64,000 nucleotides of DNA, taken from Aphis gossypii. Its lineage: Eukaryota; Arthropoda; Insecta; Hemiptera; Aphididae. The notes under the pieces are model-generated. The model worked only from the letters and a program-made list of their open reading frames with translations. It was not told where the DNA came from and searched no databases. The stretch spans positions 3,658,001 to 3,722,000 of the forward strand of contig NC_065530.1 in the NCBI RefSeq assembly GCF_020184175.1. Direction: 5' to 3'. Positions 22,920-36,700 of this stretch are shown one piece after another; position 1 is the stretch's first letter; each line of letters begins with the position of its first letter. A program made the translations under genes and the position numbers.

Positions 22920-25040
22920 TTTTTAGCCCTGCGCTATGACAATTCAGTGCATATTGTCCATTGGTATATTATATACACTTTTTTTTATAACACAGGCCAA
23001 AATCTAAAAATGTGGGTCTAAAATAAAAAAATAAAATGTCGCCTACAATAATGTGATGAAATAATAGTAATAATAATAATAATAATATGGTCCGTTATTT
23101 TTACAACATGTAGCGTGCGTATATTATAGAAGTATACAACTCAATATAAGACGTATAAGCCACTTTCTAAACGATTTCGGTATATATTATTATTTTGTCG
23201 TCGACCCTGTTGTCGCCGCAGTCGCCGGCACAACAATATAGTCGGTACATATGTGTGATATTATTTTCTTGCCGTTTTGACTCGACACCGTCTGCAGGTT
23301 CTGTGTTTCAGATTTTATTTATTGAGCGTCACGTACAGGGGCTTAAAGACCCAGTAACGCTCTCGTGTGCTACACAGTTAAGCGACCCGACTAATCCAAA
23401 CCGTAAGCTGACGATACAATACGCGTGTAAACAATAATAATAGTATATTATATGAAATACAAAGCAATCGGATGTAGAGTCAACTGTCGAGTAGGTACTC
23501 TGCGAAGGATATTATTGTGATGAAGGTACCTATAATATAATTCGAAGAAACGAATTTTCGGGAACAACGATTATCTTTCTGCGGGAATATGTGTATAATA
23601 GATACTCCCATTCTTGCATACTATAGATGTTAGTGTAGAAGACGGACAGCTGGAGACAAGTGAAACATGGTTTTTGAAAATACGAGGAGATGATAATAAG
23701 TACGATTTCGTCTTTTATTGAATAAAAACGAACGAGAGATGAAAAAATCGACTACTGCAAATGAACTTCACGAACTCATTATATAATATATTGCATACTT
23801 ACAACAATAATAACGTAATAAAGTGTGGTATAACATATAATAATAAGTAGGTATTATGGGCAATATTCTCTCCCACTCATCGAATAGTTTTTCAATGGAA
23901 TTTCCGTAGAATGCCTTCACGGTTTTTCTATAAAAATAATCTGTTTTTCATTATAATATCTTAATGTATATCATAAAATATACATGTATTAGTATTACAC
24001 ACACACGCGCGTGTCTTACATGCGAGATACTTTCACTAAAAATAAAAACCCGAAATGTTCGAGGAGGCGCCACCGCGCCGTGCGTATTATTGTATATAGG
24101 TGCCGTATACATTGTGTCAAAAAAAATACTTTTCACGGTCAAAAGCAACCATTGTACTCTTAGGATATAATTGACATTGTGTATGTAGGTATATTATATA
24201 CCTATACCCATATTATAATATGATGTATTATGTATATATATATTACATACTCATACCGAACACGCGTGTTCATACCTGCTGCGGTATGTATAATATTATA
24301 TCTTGTGTTAGTGTGTTACGATATAATATTTCTATTGCACGTATATAATATAGTTTAGGGCGATGTGTGTGTGTGTTAGGGGGGGGGGACTAGTAAAAAC
24401 TTACTTTTTTAAAAGGCTTTTTTGGTCATGTCATGAAAAAAATCACCTGTGTAAAATTTCTAATTGAATATTGTATTATACTTATTTTTGACTTAGTTTC
24501 TTATTAATTGTTGTTGATTTAATATTATTATTATGATGATTGTAATATCGGCGATGCATGCAAAAATATGATTGTTAGTATCGGAATGATGTCGATTGTC
24601 GATTCATTTATTAAACGTTTTAAACGATTACGTATAATAACAATATAAGTTTATTTTATGCAAATGTTGTTTGCGAAATTATTATTATAATATTATGTTC
24701 GTAGTTTTATCGACTGAAAATCGTTTAATCGACTCTCACCTGCGCTTACAGTAGTTCCGAACGTGGTATAGTATAGATATGCAGATGCATATTAACAAAA
24801 GTGCTATTCGATCAGAGGAGTAATTTTCATATAGTATGTATTTACTCGGACACCTAAAAATAATAACCGGGCAACTAACTATAATTATATAGTTGAACTC
24901 TCCACAATGCCGCTCGAAAGATTGAATATAAATTATAATTATTCATATTATGATAAATATATATTTTATGTGTAATTTACCATTAAGGTATGTACTTTTA
25001 TATTATACCTACATAGAATAATTCCACGAAGCGTGCTTAT
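22920..25040. other. Gene-free stretch with simple repeats
   Basis: An ATA/ATT triplet repeat lies at 23061-23088. A GC-richer patch at 23195-23440 holds an 80-codon frame of no recognisable family. A GT tract at 24364-24376 is followed at once by a run of ten G residues (24379-24388). TA-rich simple sequence fills 24180-24300. Confidence 0.5.
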
Positions 25041-25041
25041 A

Positions 25042-25204
25042 GTAGGCGCGGAACCAAGGGGGAGGGGCCATGCCCCCTCCTCCGTAGATTCTGGTGAATT
25101 GAAAAAAATGTCTATTTTCGTCAGCTGATAAAATGCATTGTTTCACCGATAGCGTTTTTAGCGACATTTTATTCAATATGCCCCCCCTTCCTCCAGTAAA
25201 TATA
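25042..25204. mobile_element. Decayed hAT-like MITE remnant
   Basis: Sequence reading GGCGCGGAACCAAGGGGGAG on the left, followed by a near-palindrome of G and C runs (25061-25082), and a C-rich block at 25180-25195 followed by TTCCTCCAG, have the layout of insect MITEs with G/C-rich subterminal tracts. The termini are too worn to define ends or a target duplication. Confidence 0.4.
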
Positions 25205-25445
25205 TTCTAAACCCTTGCCCGGCTTATTGCTTATTGGCTTATTCCTTGCTATAGGTACCTCTTTTTCTTCAATAATGTAGTAATTCTAAATCTACTTTTA
25301 AAATATATTTAAAGACCATAATTTTCAAATTCTTAAATTTTTTTGTACTATTTAAGGAATTTTCTGTGGCTATACAAACTTGTGTTATTTAAATTATAAT
25401 TTCCTTTTGATTGTAAATTATTTAGTGGTTATATATTTTTTTTAA
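25205..25445 (+). mobile_element. Truncated third copy of the TA-flanked MITE family
   Basis: The segment at about 25340-25440 follows the same order of blocks as the full copies at 40.1 and 47.7 kb: GTACTATTTAAGGAATTT, a short gap, ACAAACTT, then a weaker ATTATTTAG-type block. The part from about 25205 to 25340 aligns more loosely with the left arm. No right terminus follows, so the copy is broken at about 25445. It lies directly against a hAT-like remnant. Confidence 0.45.
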
Positions 25446-26091
25446 ATGTTGATAACTTACTTAATTCCAAATTTGATTGAGAAGTTTCTCTTTAAAATTT
25501 GTGTACTAGGAATAATAGTCCTTAAAATAATTTTATAAAAAAATAAAACATATTTCATTGTGGATCTAGTATTTATTATACATGGATTATTTTTATAAAT
25601 ATTGATGGATTAATAACACCAACAACAAATTTACTTACATTTCATCAGATAACCTCCATATCTTCCGAGACTTTGAGCTTGATAAATCTTTCTGTATATT
25701 GGTATATATTATACATAGTGTATTATAAGCCAATTACAATTTATTTATAAGGAAAAATTGAAGAAGAAGCTCTACTGTATAGTTGAATTCGAGGATAGTT
25801 ATTGATGAATAGACGAGTAGGTCACCATGTTCGATATGCTAAATTGAAATTCAACGATAGTTCATTGTATACGATAAACGATTTTGATAGTAGAAACTGC
25901 GTTGTCAGCCTCTATTTCCAAGGATAAATTAAAGATTAAAATTTAAGCTTTTTATTGGTTCTTAAAGTTTAAAATCACAAATAGTTGTAGAATATTTTGT
26001 TATCGTCATTGAAAAATCTAATAGTTATAGTTATCCTTGTATCGTACATTTTAAGAGTATTTACGCTAAAAAAGAAATTAGAGAAATAAGG

Positions 26092-26149
26092 ATATGACGT
26101 AGTATAAGGTATACCCCCCCCCCGCCCATTCGTAAACAACACACCACTG
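26092..26149. mobile_element. Right end of a worn hAT-like MITE
   Basis: Read inward from 26149 on the minus strand, the sequence begins CAGTGGTGTGTTG and runs into a G-rich tract (C run 26114-26123 on the plus strand), the style of the elements at 10.6 and 46.6 kb. A possible left end at about 26095 (GACGTAGTAT) is weak and the flanks do not form a duplication. Confidence 0.35.
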
Positions 26150-26207
26150 GGCACTGATTATTATACACTGTGCGTTATTATATACCCATCGTCCGCTACA
26201 CCATATG

Positions 26208-26241
26208 TAATATATATATATATAATATAATATATTATATG
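26208..26241 (+). repeat. TA-rich microsatellite
   Basis: An alternating TA tract with ATA/TAT interruptions. A similar TA tract lies about 310 bp downstream at 26521-26535. Confidence 0.6.
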
Positions 26242-26304
26242 TTATGTAGTACACATCATCTTCAAGGATGTATATTATATATACCTCCTACCTACCATAA
26301 TATA

Positions 26305-26480
26305 TAATATACTCGGCGCGCGTTCCTACGGGGGTCCCTTGCCCGCCGATCAAGAGCTCCTCGGTGGCTAATGAAAGCGGTTACCCGCTGGTTTTTCGCG
26401 CTTTGTAACCACGGCGGCAGTATACAATACTCGCGTATCCGTGCTGGTTAATTGTATCGAGACCATCTATGTGTATCGGC
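26305..26480. other. CpG-dense unique patch
   Basis: This is a GC-rich, CpG-rich block in the middle of TA-rich simple sequence. It has many CG dinucleotides (GGCGCGCG, CCCGCCGATC, CACGGCGGC), no long frame and no internal repeat. It contains GCTAATGA, a core resembling homeodomain sites. The sharp compositional step would suit a regulatory element under selection or a promoter, but nothing here proves either. Confidence 0.3.
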
Positions 26481-27187
26481 GGGTCCCTATCTTGTTCTTA
26501 TTCCATGCTCATCCCCATATAAATATATATATATACACACACGTGTAAGTACCTATAAACATAATAAGCGTATTGTACTTATATAATATGTATGTATACG
26601 TATAATATACGCGTGTCGTCCGTCTTTTGCCATTTCTCCTTTGCCGATAAACGATTTTATCGCCTCGGACGCCCCTTGCTGAGTGTCATCCCCTCGCAAC
26701 GATGTTTTATGGTCTTCGTGGAGGGCACACATTATCTATATATATATTATATACTGCTGCATACAGCACCGTGATCGAGAGACGCGCGTATCGATCGCCG
26801 TTTCCGGTCCTCACCAATAATAATATATAATATAATTTCGTTTCTGGGACGTGATATGTATACACGTATATTATTTGAGTTGAATACATGTACCACATAA
26901 TATACGCACCGATGTCCCATCAACATGCCGCGCTAGACGTATTTTATGTACAAAACACATTTTTGTTTTTTCTATCTCCGTTTTGCTATTTCGTTTTGGT
27001 TTTTGAATTCCGTTGTATGTGTATAACGCCTAACGCGGTTTCATTAGGTATACCTATATAATATATAATATGCTATTCGAAGTACATCATGTTTAATTAT
27101 GTACGTTTTTTCATTTATATGCATTTATTGATATTTTTTAATTTATATGTAGGTATTTAATATAATATATTAAAATTAAATAATAAT

Positions 27188-27216
27188 AAAAAAAAAAAAA
27201 ATATATATATATATAT
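27188..27216 (+). repeat. A-run joined to AT microsatellite
   Basis: About 14 A residues run directly into eight AT units. This arrangement can be left by a poly-A insertion, but no retroelement body was seen beside it. Confidence 0.65.
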
Positions 27217-27219
27217 TTA

Positions 27220-30200
27220 CCTATATGTATAATATTATATCATATATTTATTCGTTGGTTGATACTTAAAATAAACATTCGTTGAGATTTGGTGAGATAT
27301 TAGGTGTATAAGTGTACAGGATTTTTTTAAGAAAACGTTTAATTGTGAACTAATTGATTTCCTTAAAAACACTTAATTTTATTTTCAATGAAAGTTTTAT
27401 GCATTTGTACTATATAAGGTATAACAAGACTATTTCACAAACTTCCACTACAATTAATGTTACTATATTTGTTAAATAGTTCTGGTACACTCTGTATACC
27501 AATCCAAACTACACCGAGCAGCTCTATAGGAAAATATTTTTTTTTATATAATAATAAATTGATTTGATTATTTCATGGAAATTGTCAGTACAAGAAAAGT
27601 ACTCAATTAAATATATTTTTTAAACATTTTGCAGCTTTTTTTATTTTCAGAATTTCTAACAAACCATTAAAAACTCGCTAGCGCTATTTACAGTTAATGT
27701 TAAAAAGAATCCATATTTTATTACAGCAACAAAAAAAACAAATCTTTTTTTTATATTGTTCAATCGAGTATACACAAAGTAATGATAATCAAATAAAAAG
27801 TAAAAAAGTAAAAAATGAATTCTTATTATAGTAGTATTATACCTATATTAATTGATGTCTAGTGGCTCAATTTATCCACTTTAACTGCAGTTGTCCTGAA
27901 GACAATTAAAATAAATATATAATGTATATCAACGATATGTTACCGTATCAGAGGTAGTATTAGGGGTAGTGTTGCTCCCGTACAAATTGTAAAAAAAAAA
28001 AATATCGAGCGATTTTGTAGATATTTCTTCAAAAGGTCGATAACAAAGTTATATTCGAATGGGTACATACATGTATGAGTGTATATACTATATGTATAAT
28101 ATAATACTAATCTATAGGTATACTTGTAATACTTGTGTTGACGGAAAACAGACCTTTGATGTGTATGTATATGTTATAAAACCCTCGTAACGCGTTTACC
28201 GATCCTTTGTACACTAACGATTTTCTTAGGGAATAATAATAACATTGTGTTTATCGATCTCACACAGAAGAGTGCATGGAGTCCAAAGTCATATAATATC
28301 ATATAATTTTGTACTACGATGTCCCTCGGGAACAAATTTTGTGTGCGTATATTATGCAGTATCGTACTAGCTAGGGTGCGCAAAAATGCTGTCAGTGAAA
28401 TATGTATACTTGTGTACATTTATTGTGTACATAATATAAGATAAATAAATATATAATTGTCACTCGTAAACGTATTTAAACCTTGAATGTATATTATATT
28501 ACCATTTATGTATACAAATGAATCGGGAAAGGGTCGACAAGACGTCTCGACGGGAATACTATAGTATACTTTATAGAATACTATAAATCGGGCTGTTGCA
28601 ATGAATACTCAAGCCCTAATCCGACATTTTCTTTCGTCGTTATAATTATATACGTTGTGTTTGCTCGTCGGAGTGCATAAGTCAGCAAACTCACAAATTC
28701 AGTTATATACGTAATATGTCATCTTATTGCATCGTCACGTTGTATCGGATTTCATTTTAAAATTCAAATAAACATCATGCGCGGCGATTTGCATGCACGT
28801 CAAACGCCACAGGATTACGGATAATTAGATTTAGTAACAATTAACACCAACATTGTGATTTAACGATCCCGAGGTAATCACTCGTTATAGGTACTCATAT
28901 TATGTCTGTAGTCAGTTTATTTTACTTAGAGTTATCCACTTCAGTATAGTTAAACTCTATGTATAACTTTTAAATTACGGGCATTTATTATATATGTGCA
29001 GTAGTCACTTCTAGAGGAGTCTATCAACCTCTCTACTCGTTTAAGAGCTGCTACAAATCAATAAAGGCTGGCTAAAGTTGTAGAGTATACAATACAATGC
29101 AGATTACACGCAACTCTGAACTTTTAAGCTTACAACGACTGACTTAATAATATGTTGTTGTGGAAAAGTTATAAATCAAAATTGATCGCGTTATTTGAAT
29201 TGTCTTTAACACAAACAGCCACGTGCGTCTCCGTATTGCATACTTTTTTATACCGTGCTATTGGTTTACTTATTATTACATAATATGAATGTGTAAAACA
29301 CTTCGTATTACCCTTGGTCAACATAGTTGATACTTCATATCGTTTTATTAATATACGCACGTAGATCGCAGTGGGTAAATAAACTGTAAATATACGTAAA
29401 AATAATATATTATAAGCAAAACATTTCTTGAACGTCTTAAAAATAATGTAGTCCAACTTTTCCTTAATAAATGTTGTCGATTTGCTCCTATTTATGGTCT
29501 CTCTATGACTGTTTCGATTTAAGGCCTACTATGCTTTACTGCATATTGTACTCGTAATGTTTCGATTAATAAATTTAACTGCTTTAATATTTTTGATTGG
29601 TAATTAATACACCTTAAATTATTATTATTATTAAATGTTGAAAACGAATGATATTATTTTTTTTTTAAGCGCAAAATGAATGTGTTCCAATTAAAATTAT
29701 TTAAAAATTGTAGGTCTGTAGGTATACGTACATTTTGTATTTTGATTTTATAATATAACAGTTATTTTATCGTCTGTTGTAACAAATTGTTTGTACATTT
29801 CCGGACAATTATTTTTTTCCGTCATGATACCAAGAAAACAGTAAAAAAGGTTTTCGATTATATATGGTGCTTTTTTAATGTCATATACTTCATATAATAT
29901 AATAAAAAGTTTGGTCGATTTTCTCCCTCAGACCAGTACCTTAAATGGTATGGACTGTTCTGAATTATTTCTCTCAATTGAATCTTTTCATCAATATCTG
30001 TAGGTACGTCTTTTCCAGCCTTAATTTTGATACATTTATCGTTTGTAACCCTCACCCCCTTTTATGTTTACATTATTTACACTCGCATGTCCGTTCCACC
30101 TTCAATCATTGTGTCTCTAACAACTGATCTCTCAACTGTTTTTATTATTGTTGTTTGTCGTAATAGGTACCTTACTTCTGCATGTCGTGCTGTAATCGTA

Positions 30201-31165
30201 AACAGATTTATATATAACATATTATCCGAAAGGATTGATAAAGAACTTGTGTTCTTTAGAATGCAATTGCGCCTATGTAATACTATTATATTTCCCTGCA
30301 AGCAATAAAAAAAAACCTTTTTAAACGTTTCCGTATTTTTCCAGTATACTAATACAAGTTCTATATGGTTCGAGAGGTTAGCATCTTGTTCTATTCAAGT
30401 TTGTTGCACCTGCACGCTGAAGTGTTTATAGACACGATAACCACCTGGAATTATGCATAAAAAAACATAGAAACATATTTTGTTACATACTTATAAGTAT
30501 ATATAATAATATAAAGTCATAGTATAGGTTCTATAATAAATTATACATTTGGACGGAATCATCGATGAATATTCCACGCAAAAAAAAAACTACAAGTAAC
30601 TAAAAATGTTAACCTAATTTAAGTTTAAGTCAAAAAGATGGTTAATAATAATTACTAGTGTTGTAGTTAAATAAATAAAAAGTGTCCAAATACTGCGCAA
30701 AGATTAATCTTACATGAAAATTAATTGATAAACTCTACGCTATAATTATAAAATTAGATATATGGTTTTTATAAATAAATGTTTTTATTTTATGTTAATT
30801 AGAAATGAATATTTAGTTATAGAGATTATAACGTTGTTTTATTTAGAATTAATTCTTAGAAATGATTTCAACTAACTAGAAAAACGAAATGCGCACACAT
30901 TTTCGATCGTTTTTAATTTCAATTAGTTGCGCGCCGATGAGGTTTTTGACGGTTTGTTTAATACAATCGCGTATTCCATAACAAAACATCGTTAAAAATA
31001 AGTATTTCTTTTCGTTATAACCGACGAGGCTGTATATTATTATTTATTACACATAATTAAGTCTACTGCCTATATCGGTATATGGATAACTATACGTCAT
31101 GCGTAGTACATAATATTTTATCGAGAAACGAAAAACAAAGAGTTATAATAATAATGTAAAATACC
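27220..31165. other. Gene-free stretch with weak exon-like frames
   Basis: Mostly AT-rich. The part at 28170-28400 is GC-richer and unrecognised. The minus-strand interval 29858-30301 has two frames of more protein-like composition, discussed as a finding. No domain or repeat family was recognised. Confidence 0.45.
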
Positions 31166-31170
31166 TTTTA

Positions 31171-31200
31171 TGTGTGTGTGTGTGTATATATATATATATA
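31171..31200 (+). repeat. Compound GT/TA microsatellite
   Basis: About seven TG units pass directly into about eight TA units. Such compound tracts are usually polymorphic. Confidence 0.8.
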
Positions 31201-31739
31201 CAAAAAGTGACCTTTTTTTATCCCCGATATAATGTACGAAGACAAAAAATGCTTGTAGGTGCGTGTAGGTATAATATTCCTAGTATATATCGAGATAACA
31301 TTCTAAACATATGAAAAAAAAATTTGCTTGATAATTATTGTCTCCATCTTTATATTTATTATTGTGCAATATACTCGATGTAAGTCATATTTTGTAACGT
31401 ATTCAAAGTTGTTGTGAAATATTTTGTGTTAAATTTATTATTACTAATAGTTATGTAATATTGATGGAAAAACAAAAAAAAAATATTATTATTTATATAT
31501 GATCTACTGAAATGACGCACTTAGATTAGCTTGTCTTACTTTTTTACATTTGTATTTTCTAGTTTTGCAAAAAGCGAGCATCTATCAATATCGTTTATAT
31601 AATTTTTAACATTATTATAATTGTTTTAAAAAATTCACAATATAATAAAGTTGTAATCATAATTTTTGTTTTTGTTTTTTTTCATCAATATTATATAATT
31701 ATTAGTAATGATAAACTAATACAGAGTATTGCATAAAAA

Positions 31740-33020
31740 ATAATTTGTTTGTATTAGTGATATACGCACTTATTCAACATTACCCTAAACACATATTGCA
31801 CCGGATAGCGACCCAGGCGGTCTCCGAGGCTAAAGATTTCGGGTTAAAAATTCTTTTATATTATAGCTATTGCAGAATCGTCGTGTGCAATAATAATAAG
31901 TCGGCTAAAGGGACGCAAAGCAGCATCGATATATATGTACTGTTGCATAGATAGGTCGTCGTCGTAGGGGAGACTACGCCTGTATATATATATATATATA
32001 CTGTTGATGCTAGTCGTGGGCCTTATATATACGAATTTTACGGGTTCCGAAATGGACGAGAAGTATAACGTCTATTATATTGGCACCGCGCCACCCGCGC
32101 ACTCGGCCGAGTACATAAACGCGCGGCAGACAACGACACTATATTATATCCACTTTCTCCGGACCGTCATCACATGCGCGTACTTAAACGCGTATATATG
32201 CTCATACAGTAACGCGTCAACGATATTCGGTTATGTGTGCGTGTGTGTGGTTTTTCAGACGTATACGATATATATATTATATGTTATACGGTCGAGGGAC
32301 GGCGATATGAACGGGGCACTACGGGTTCGGGTTTGAAAGAAAAAAGAAGACCGATTAGAAAGCGTACGCTATTGATAAAAAGCGAATATTTGGCATCGTT
32401 TCCGTCTCTGTCTCTGTCTCTCTGCTCGTCGTCATAATAATATAACCGGATCGAAAGACGAGCAGCTCACATATATAATAATATTATTTATAGGTATATT
32501 ATAATAGTTGACTCTGAGACCTACCGCCGCAGAACAATGGAAATACGGTATACACACGTAATCACACATATATACACGCGCGATATCCGCCGGAGGGAGT
32601 TTTCACCTTTGGCTTTTCGACTTGTGGGTATTTTCGACCTCGACTATACGGCCGCTGATGCGGTGATGGCGGCCATCGATTAACATAAGACCGGCTGTGT
32701 AGACGTATCGCAGTAGTATAATTCGATGATAGTATATATTTAATAATTATACATGCCTATAATATATATATGTATGTAATATGTATACGTGTAACCTGCA
32801 TACAGGTGTATATTAGTACCGCCGTATAGTTGTGGCAAATATATATATTTATATATTTTATATGTTCGAACGCGCGTGTGAAAACTTTCGTCGTTGACAT
32901 TATATTATATAATGTTATGCAAATTCTCTCCCAAGTCGTATTTATAAAATATATACATGTGTAATATTATATATTTGTGTACGCGCCGGATTTAGACGTG
33001 TGTTTAGACCGTAGACCCCA
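31740..33020. other. CpG-rich region with simple repeats
   Basis: A TA tract at 31981-32000 opens a CpG-rich region (32040-32460, with GGCACCGCGCC, CGCGCGGCAG and CGGCCGAG). A 110-codon plus-strand frame (32004-32336) spans it, but it begins at a non-ATG codon and carries a GT-repeat-encoded VCVCVV stretch, so I do not call it. Repeated CTGTCT/CTCTCT units occur at 32402-32426. The GC step resembles that at 26.3 and 61 kb. Confidence 0.4.
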
Positions 33021-33750
33021 CGACAAGGGACCCCCTCGCAGACAGGAGATCATACATCGACAAAAAAGGTTATTCAATTTGTTTCTTTCATTCTCTCACC
33101 AATTTCTACAATGTACCTATCTACTTTGCGTTTTTCTGTTTTGTCGCGATTAGCCGATTAAAATATTTTTGCACATTTAGTAATAAGCATATTGGTTTAT
33201 GTACCACGGTCCTTTTCTAAAGATGCACATGACGTCGTTTAATTTGACAATTTTTGAAAAAAATGCCAAATGTATTGTATAATATACAATATGTACGAGT
33301 ACAATGAGTACATATTATATCTAAGATAGTTTTCGTTTCTATTTTCATATTATGTACATATTTCTTATTGTATTATATACGCCGACCGAGAGAATATGGT
33401 ATAATGTAATATAATAAAATGTACCCAAATCTGGTCCAACTGGATTTTACAACGTCTGAAATGGACCTCGCGCATTTAAAAACAAAATTATGACCGACCG
33501 AATATACTTTCTGACGTTCTCCTTTTAGTTTTATTCTCATAAACTTAACACAATAAAAAGTAATAGTCCATTTGAACGAGTTGTTGGTGACTTTTTTCTC
33601 CTATACGTCTCAGCTGTAACCCGATCGAGCTGTTCCGTCTAAATAGTATAATGTAATATTCTTATTTCATGTTCGGTGCCGTACCAAATGCATTCGTTAC
33701 GGTTGTTCTTTGAAGAAAATATACTAACGAGGGTTGATCGTTCGTTTTGT

Positions 33751-33788
33751 TCTTCTCTCTCACACTCTCTCTCTCTCTCTCTCACTCA
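33751..33788 (+). repeat. CT microsatellite
   Basis: A CT tract with a CACA interruption, passing into CTCACTCAC. It keeps overlapping frames open with L/S-rich products, which are therefore artefacts. Confidence 0.8.
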
Positions 33789-33799
33789 CCCTTCTCGTT

Positions 33800-36700
33800 C
33801 TCTATCTCGCCATCTTTATCACTCTCTTTTTTCCTTTTTCTTTATTCTTATATTTTACCCTCAGACTCCCGCTAGGACAAACATGGTTTTTTTCACACAA
33901 TAAACCGATAAATTTCCATCCGGCGTCCGACACAAAAAAAGGTCGACATTTTATTATTATTCGGTCGACCTCATACGATGATTTCACATCGGTCACTATT
34001 TAGCCGGTCGAAATGTCGAATAATGCGATTAATAGGAAGGAAGTCATATAAGACCCTGTAGTGAAGCAATACAGTCGTGGTACATACACAAAAAAACCGA
34101 CAACAATCTGAAAAATACAGATTGTACACACATGACACATTTACAACAAATGTTATTTTTCACAAATTCGGTACAGTTCTATGTCGTGGTGTCGGAAACG
34201 AAAAGAATAAACATATAATAACTTACCCTCTAATACTATATGTGTCGTTATTTATACCTAGCTACGCAGTATATTATTCGATAAAATTTTCTTTAAACAG
34301 GTAGCTTTAGATTCTGAGCAGATTTATTTTATAATGAAGTGTTTTGTTTATTTATTTTTATGTTTAAAAATACCTTTTGTAAAAAAAAAAGTGCTCCGAT
34401 TATAAACTCCGAGGGAAGTTTCCGGTAAAAATTGGTTTTTGGAGGGCAAAATGTAAAATATTCAGTAATTTTTAAATAATTCGGAAAAATCAAAATAAAT
34501 TAATTTTTCATCGTTTAAATGATTTATCATTTAATTTAAATTTAACAAGTACATTTTTCAGTGACTTATTCAATAACGAGCTATACTCGACACTTACAAT
34601 AGTGTACGCTAAAGCAGTTAGGAGTTTATCGCGAACATACATCGTGACACGAAATTTTTATATATATATACTTGTGTGATTCTAAATATTGTATACGTTT
34701 TTCACATCACAGTCTTACTCGATTTTCCGAGTAAGCTGTCGAATTAACGCGTGTTCGGCTGCGTTTGTTTTCTGCACCGCGCTTTTTTTTGTTTTCATGT
34801 TCATTTTTGATATAATAACTATTGCTTCACAATAGCAATTTCAAATTATTCGTTTGAAACGTACGTTTACTATATAACATCTATAATAGATATTAATAAT
34901 ATAGTCCATACAAAGAAGAAAATTAGCGGACCGTTACGAATGTTCGAATAATACGACTATAATAATAATTATTACTATACAGCCATACATGTTATGTAGT
35001 ATATTTATTTATGCGGGATGTTTTCCAAGTTATAGTCGATAGACATTATACGTATGTATTAACAATCGACTATGTCACGAGATGAATGTGCACAAATCTG
35101 CGAAGTTCGCCGATAATATCGTATAACAATAATATGAATCTATGAATTATCTAAATTGAGAAACACGTTTACTTAACTATATTACATAAATTACTAAGCG
35201 TAAAGCGCCGAATAATGATCAAAAATGAAATAATTGTTTGTTGTCTTGTATATTCGTGTTTGTTGTATATCCGACTAATTAAATCTGCAGAGCAGTGTTC
35301 TGATCGTAGACAACACCTATAGCTGACCTCCAACAACTATATAATACAACTATACAGGATATAGGAATATATTATACATAATGTAATATAATATAAACGT
35401 TGAAAATAGCTGCGATAATTAAGGTGAACCGAGTGTGTATGATGTGTTGGGTATAGAGATGATAATTAATGTGGTCGAGACATGCGAAATCGCGTTGTCT
35501 GGCGAATATTGATCGTGTAAAATCTATATATTATTATTATTATTATTATTAGATATTAGTTCCTATTAAGGTGCATTATTTCGAGAATAAGAGTAGTAAA
35601 CTCTATATCTACCCCTTTCCAATCAGAAAAATGTATTCTTCTACCCTCTATGTTGAGACGTACAAGAACTAAAGAAACGCGGTTTGCTGCAGTAAAAACC
35701 ATCTATTTGAAGTCCATCGTGTAGCTCCTTACGTTTGCGAACTAAATTATGTAGGTACATATTGTTAGTGTACAGTCTAAATTCAAAAGTCAGTGTACCT
35801 GAATTCCGGAGCCTGCACGTTTTCCGGGACGTCAACAATTACAAAATATGTTTTATCATCATTAAAAATAATAACATCTGTATTATGACTCATGACGAGT
35901 AGCCGTAAACTCACACACATATATTATATATTTTATGTATATATTATATATTTATTAAAACGTAAAAATTTTAACGTTTGTAAAAAAGTTTAAATCGAAT
36001 TCGTTTGTTGCGAGCAACACGTTTTAATTTATAGTAAAGTATTTGCGAATTTTAATTCGAATAGTGGATTCAATGAAACATTTCAAACATACGTAAAAGT
36101 GTAAAATATAGGTATTATGACTTCTCACGGGTCAGCTTTTAACAAAATTTTTAAAAACTATATATTTATAATAGCTAATTAATACAATGTGTCATGTTTA
36201 CCATTGTGAGCATACAACACAGTCATTGACACTAGCTAATATAATTGTTGCGTACGTCACCAGACGTATTTTTTACGTGTGATTGCGACAATTATTTATT
36301 ATAAAAAGTTCAAATTAATTGCATCTCGGACACGCGCGTATTTGTATGTTTAATTAGATGCGATTAAATATTATGTCTTTATACCACAAATAAATAATTT
36401 GGTTACTATTACAACGTTCGAGTATACTAAATTTTAATATATTATTACCTATATTTAAGTCCTACAACTGTATACTGAATAATAACAATTATATTGTTAT
36501 ATTTTTATCGAATCGAATCATTTTATATCATTTTTGAGTTAAAACCATTAATAAATAATGAATGACTTGAAAAAATAATTTCCAATCCTATCGCATTAGC
36601 AACGCATAATTTTTCACCTGATAGAATAGGTTAACCTTTTAATAATTTACTAACCAGTTAATTAAAATAGTGATTTAATGTATTTTAACAACTTTCGCCA

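Noticed and set aside
32004..32336. 110-codon plus frame in the CpG-rich region
   Set aside because: It starts at a non-ATG codon next to a TA tract, includes a GT-repeat-derived VCVCVV run, and the product resembles no family.
32990..33060. CGCCGGATTTAGACG and CCCCCTCGC as a MITE remnant
   Set aside because: The layout is suggestive but the ends cannot be matched to each other, so it cannot be supported.
33676..34003. Overlapping plus frames rich in S and L
   Set aside because: They are created by the CT microsatellite at 33751-33788.
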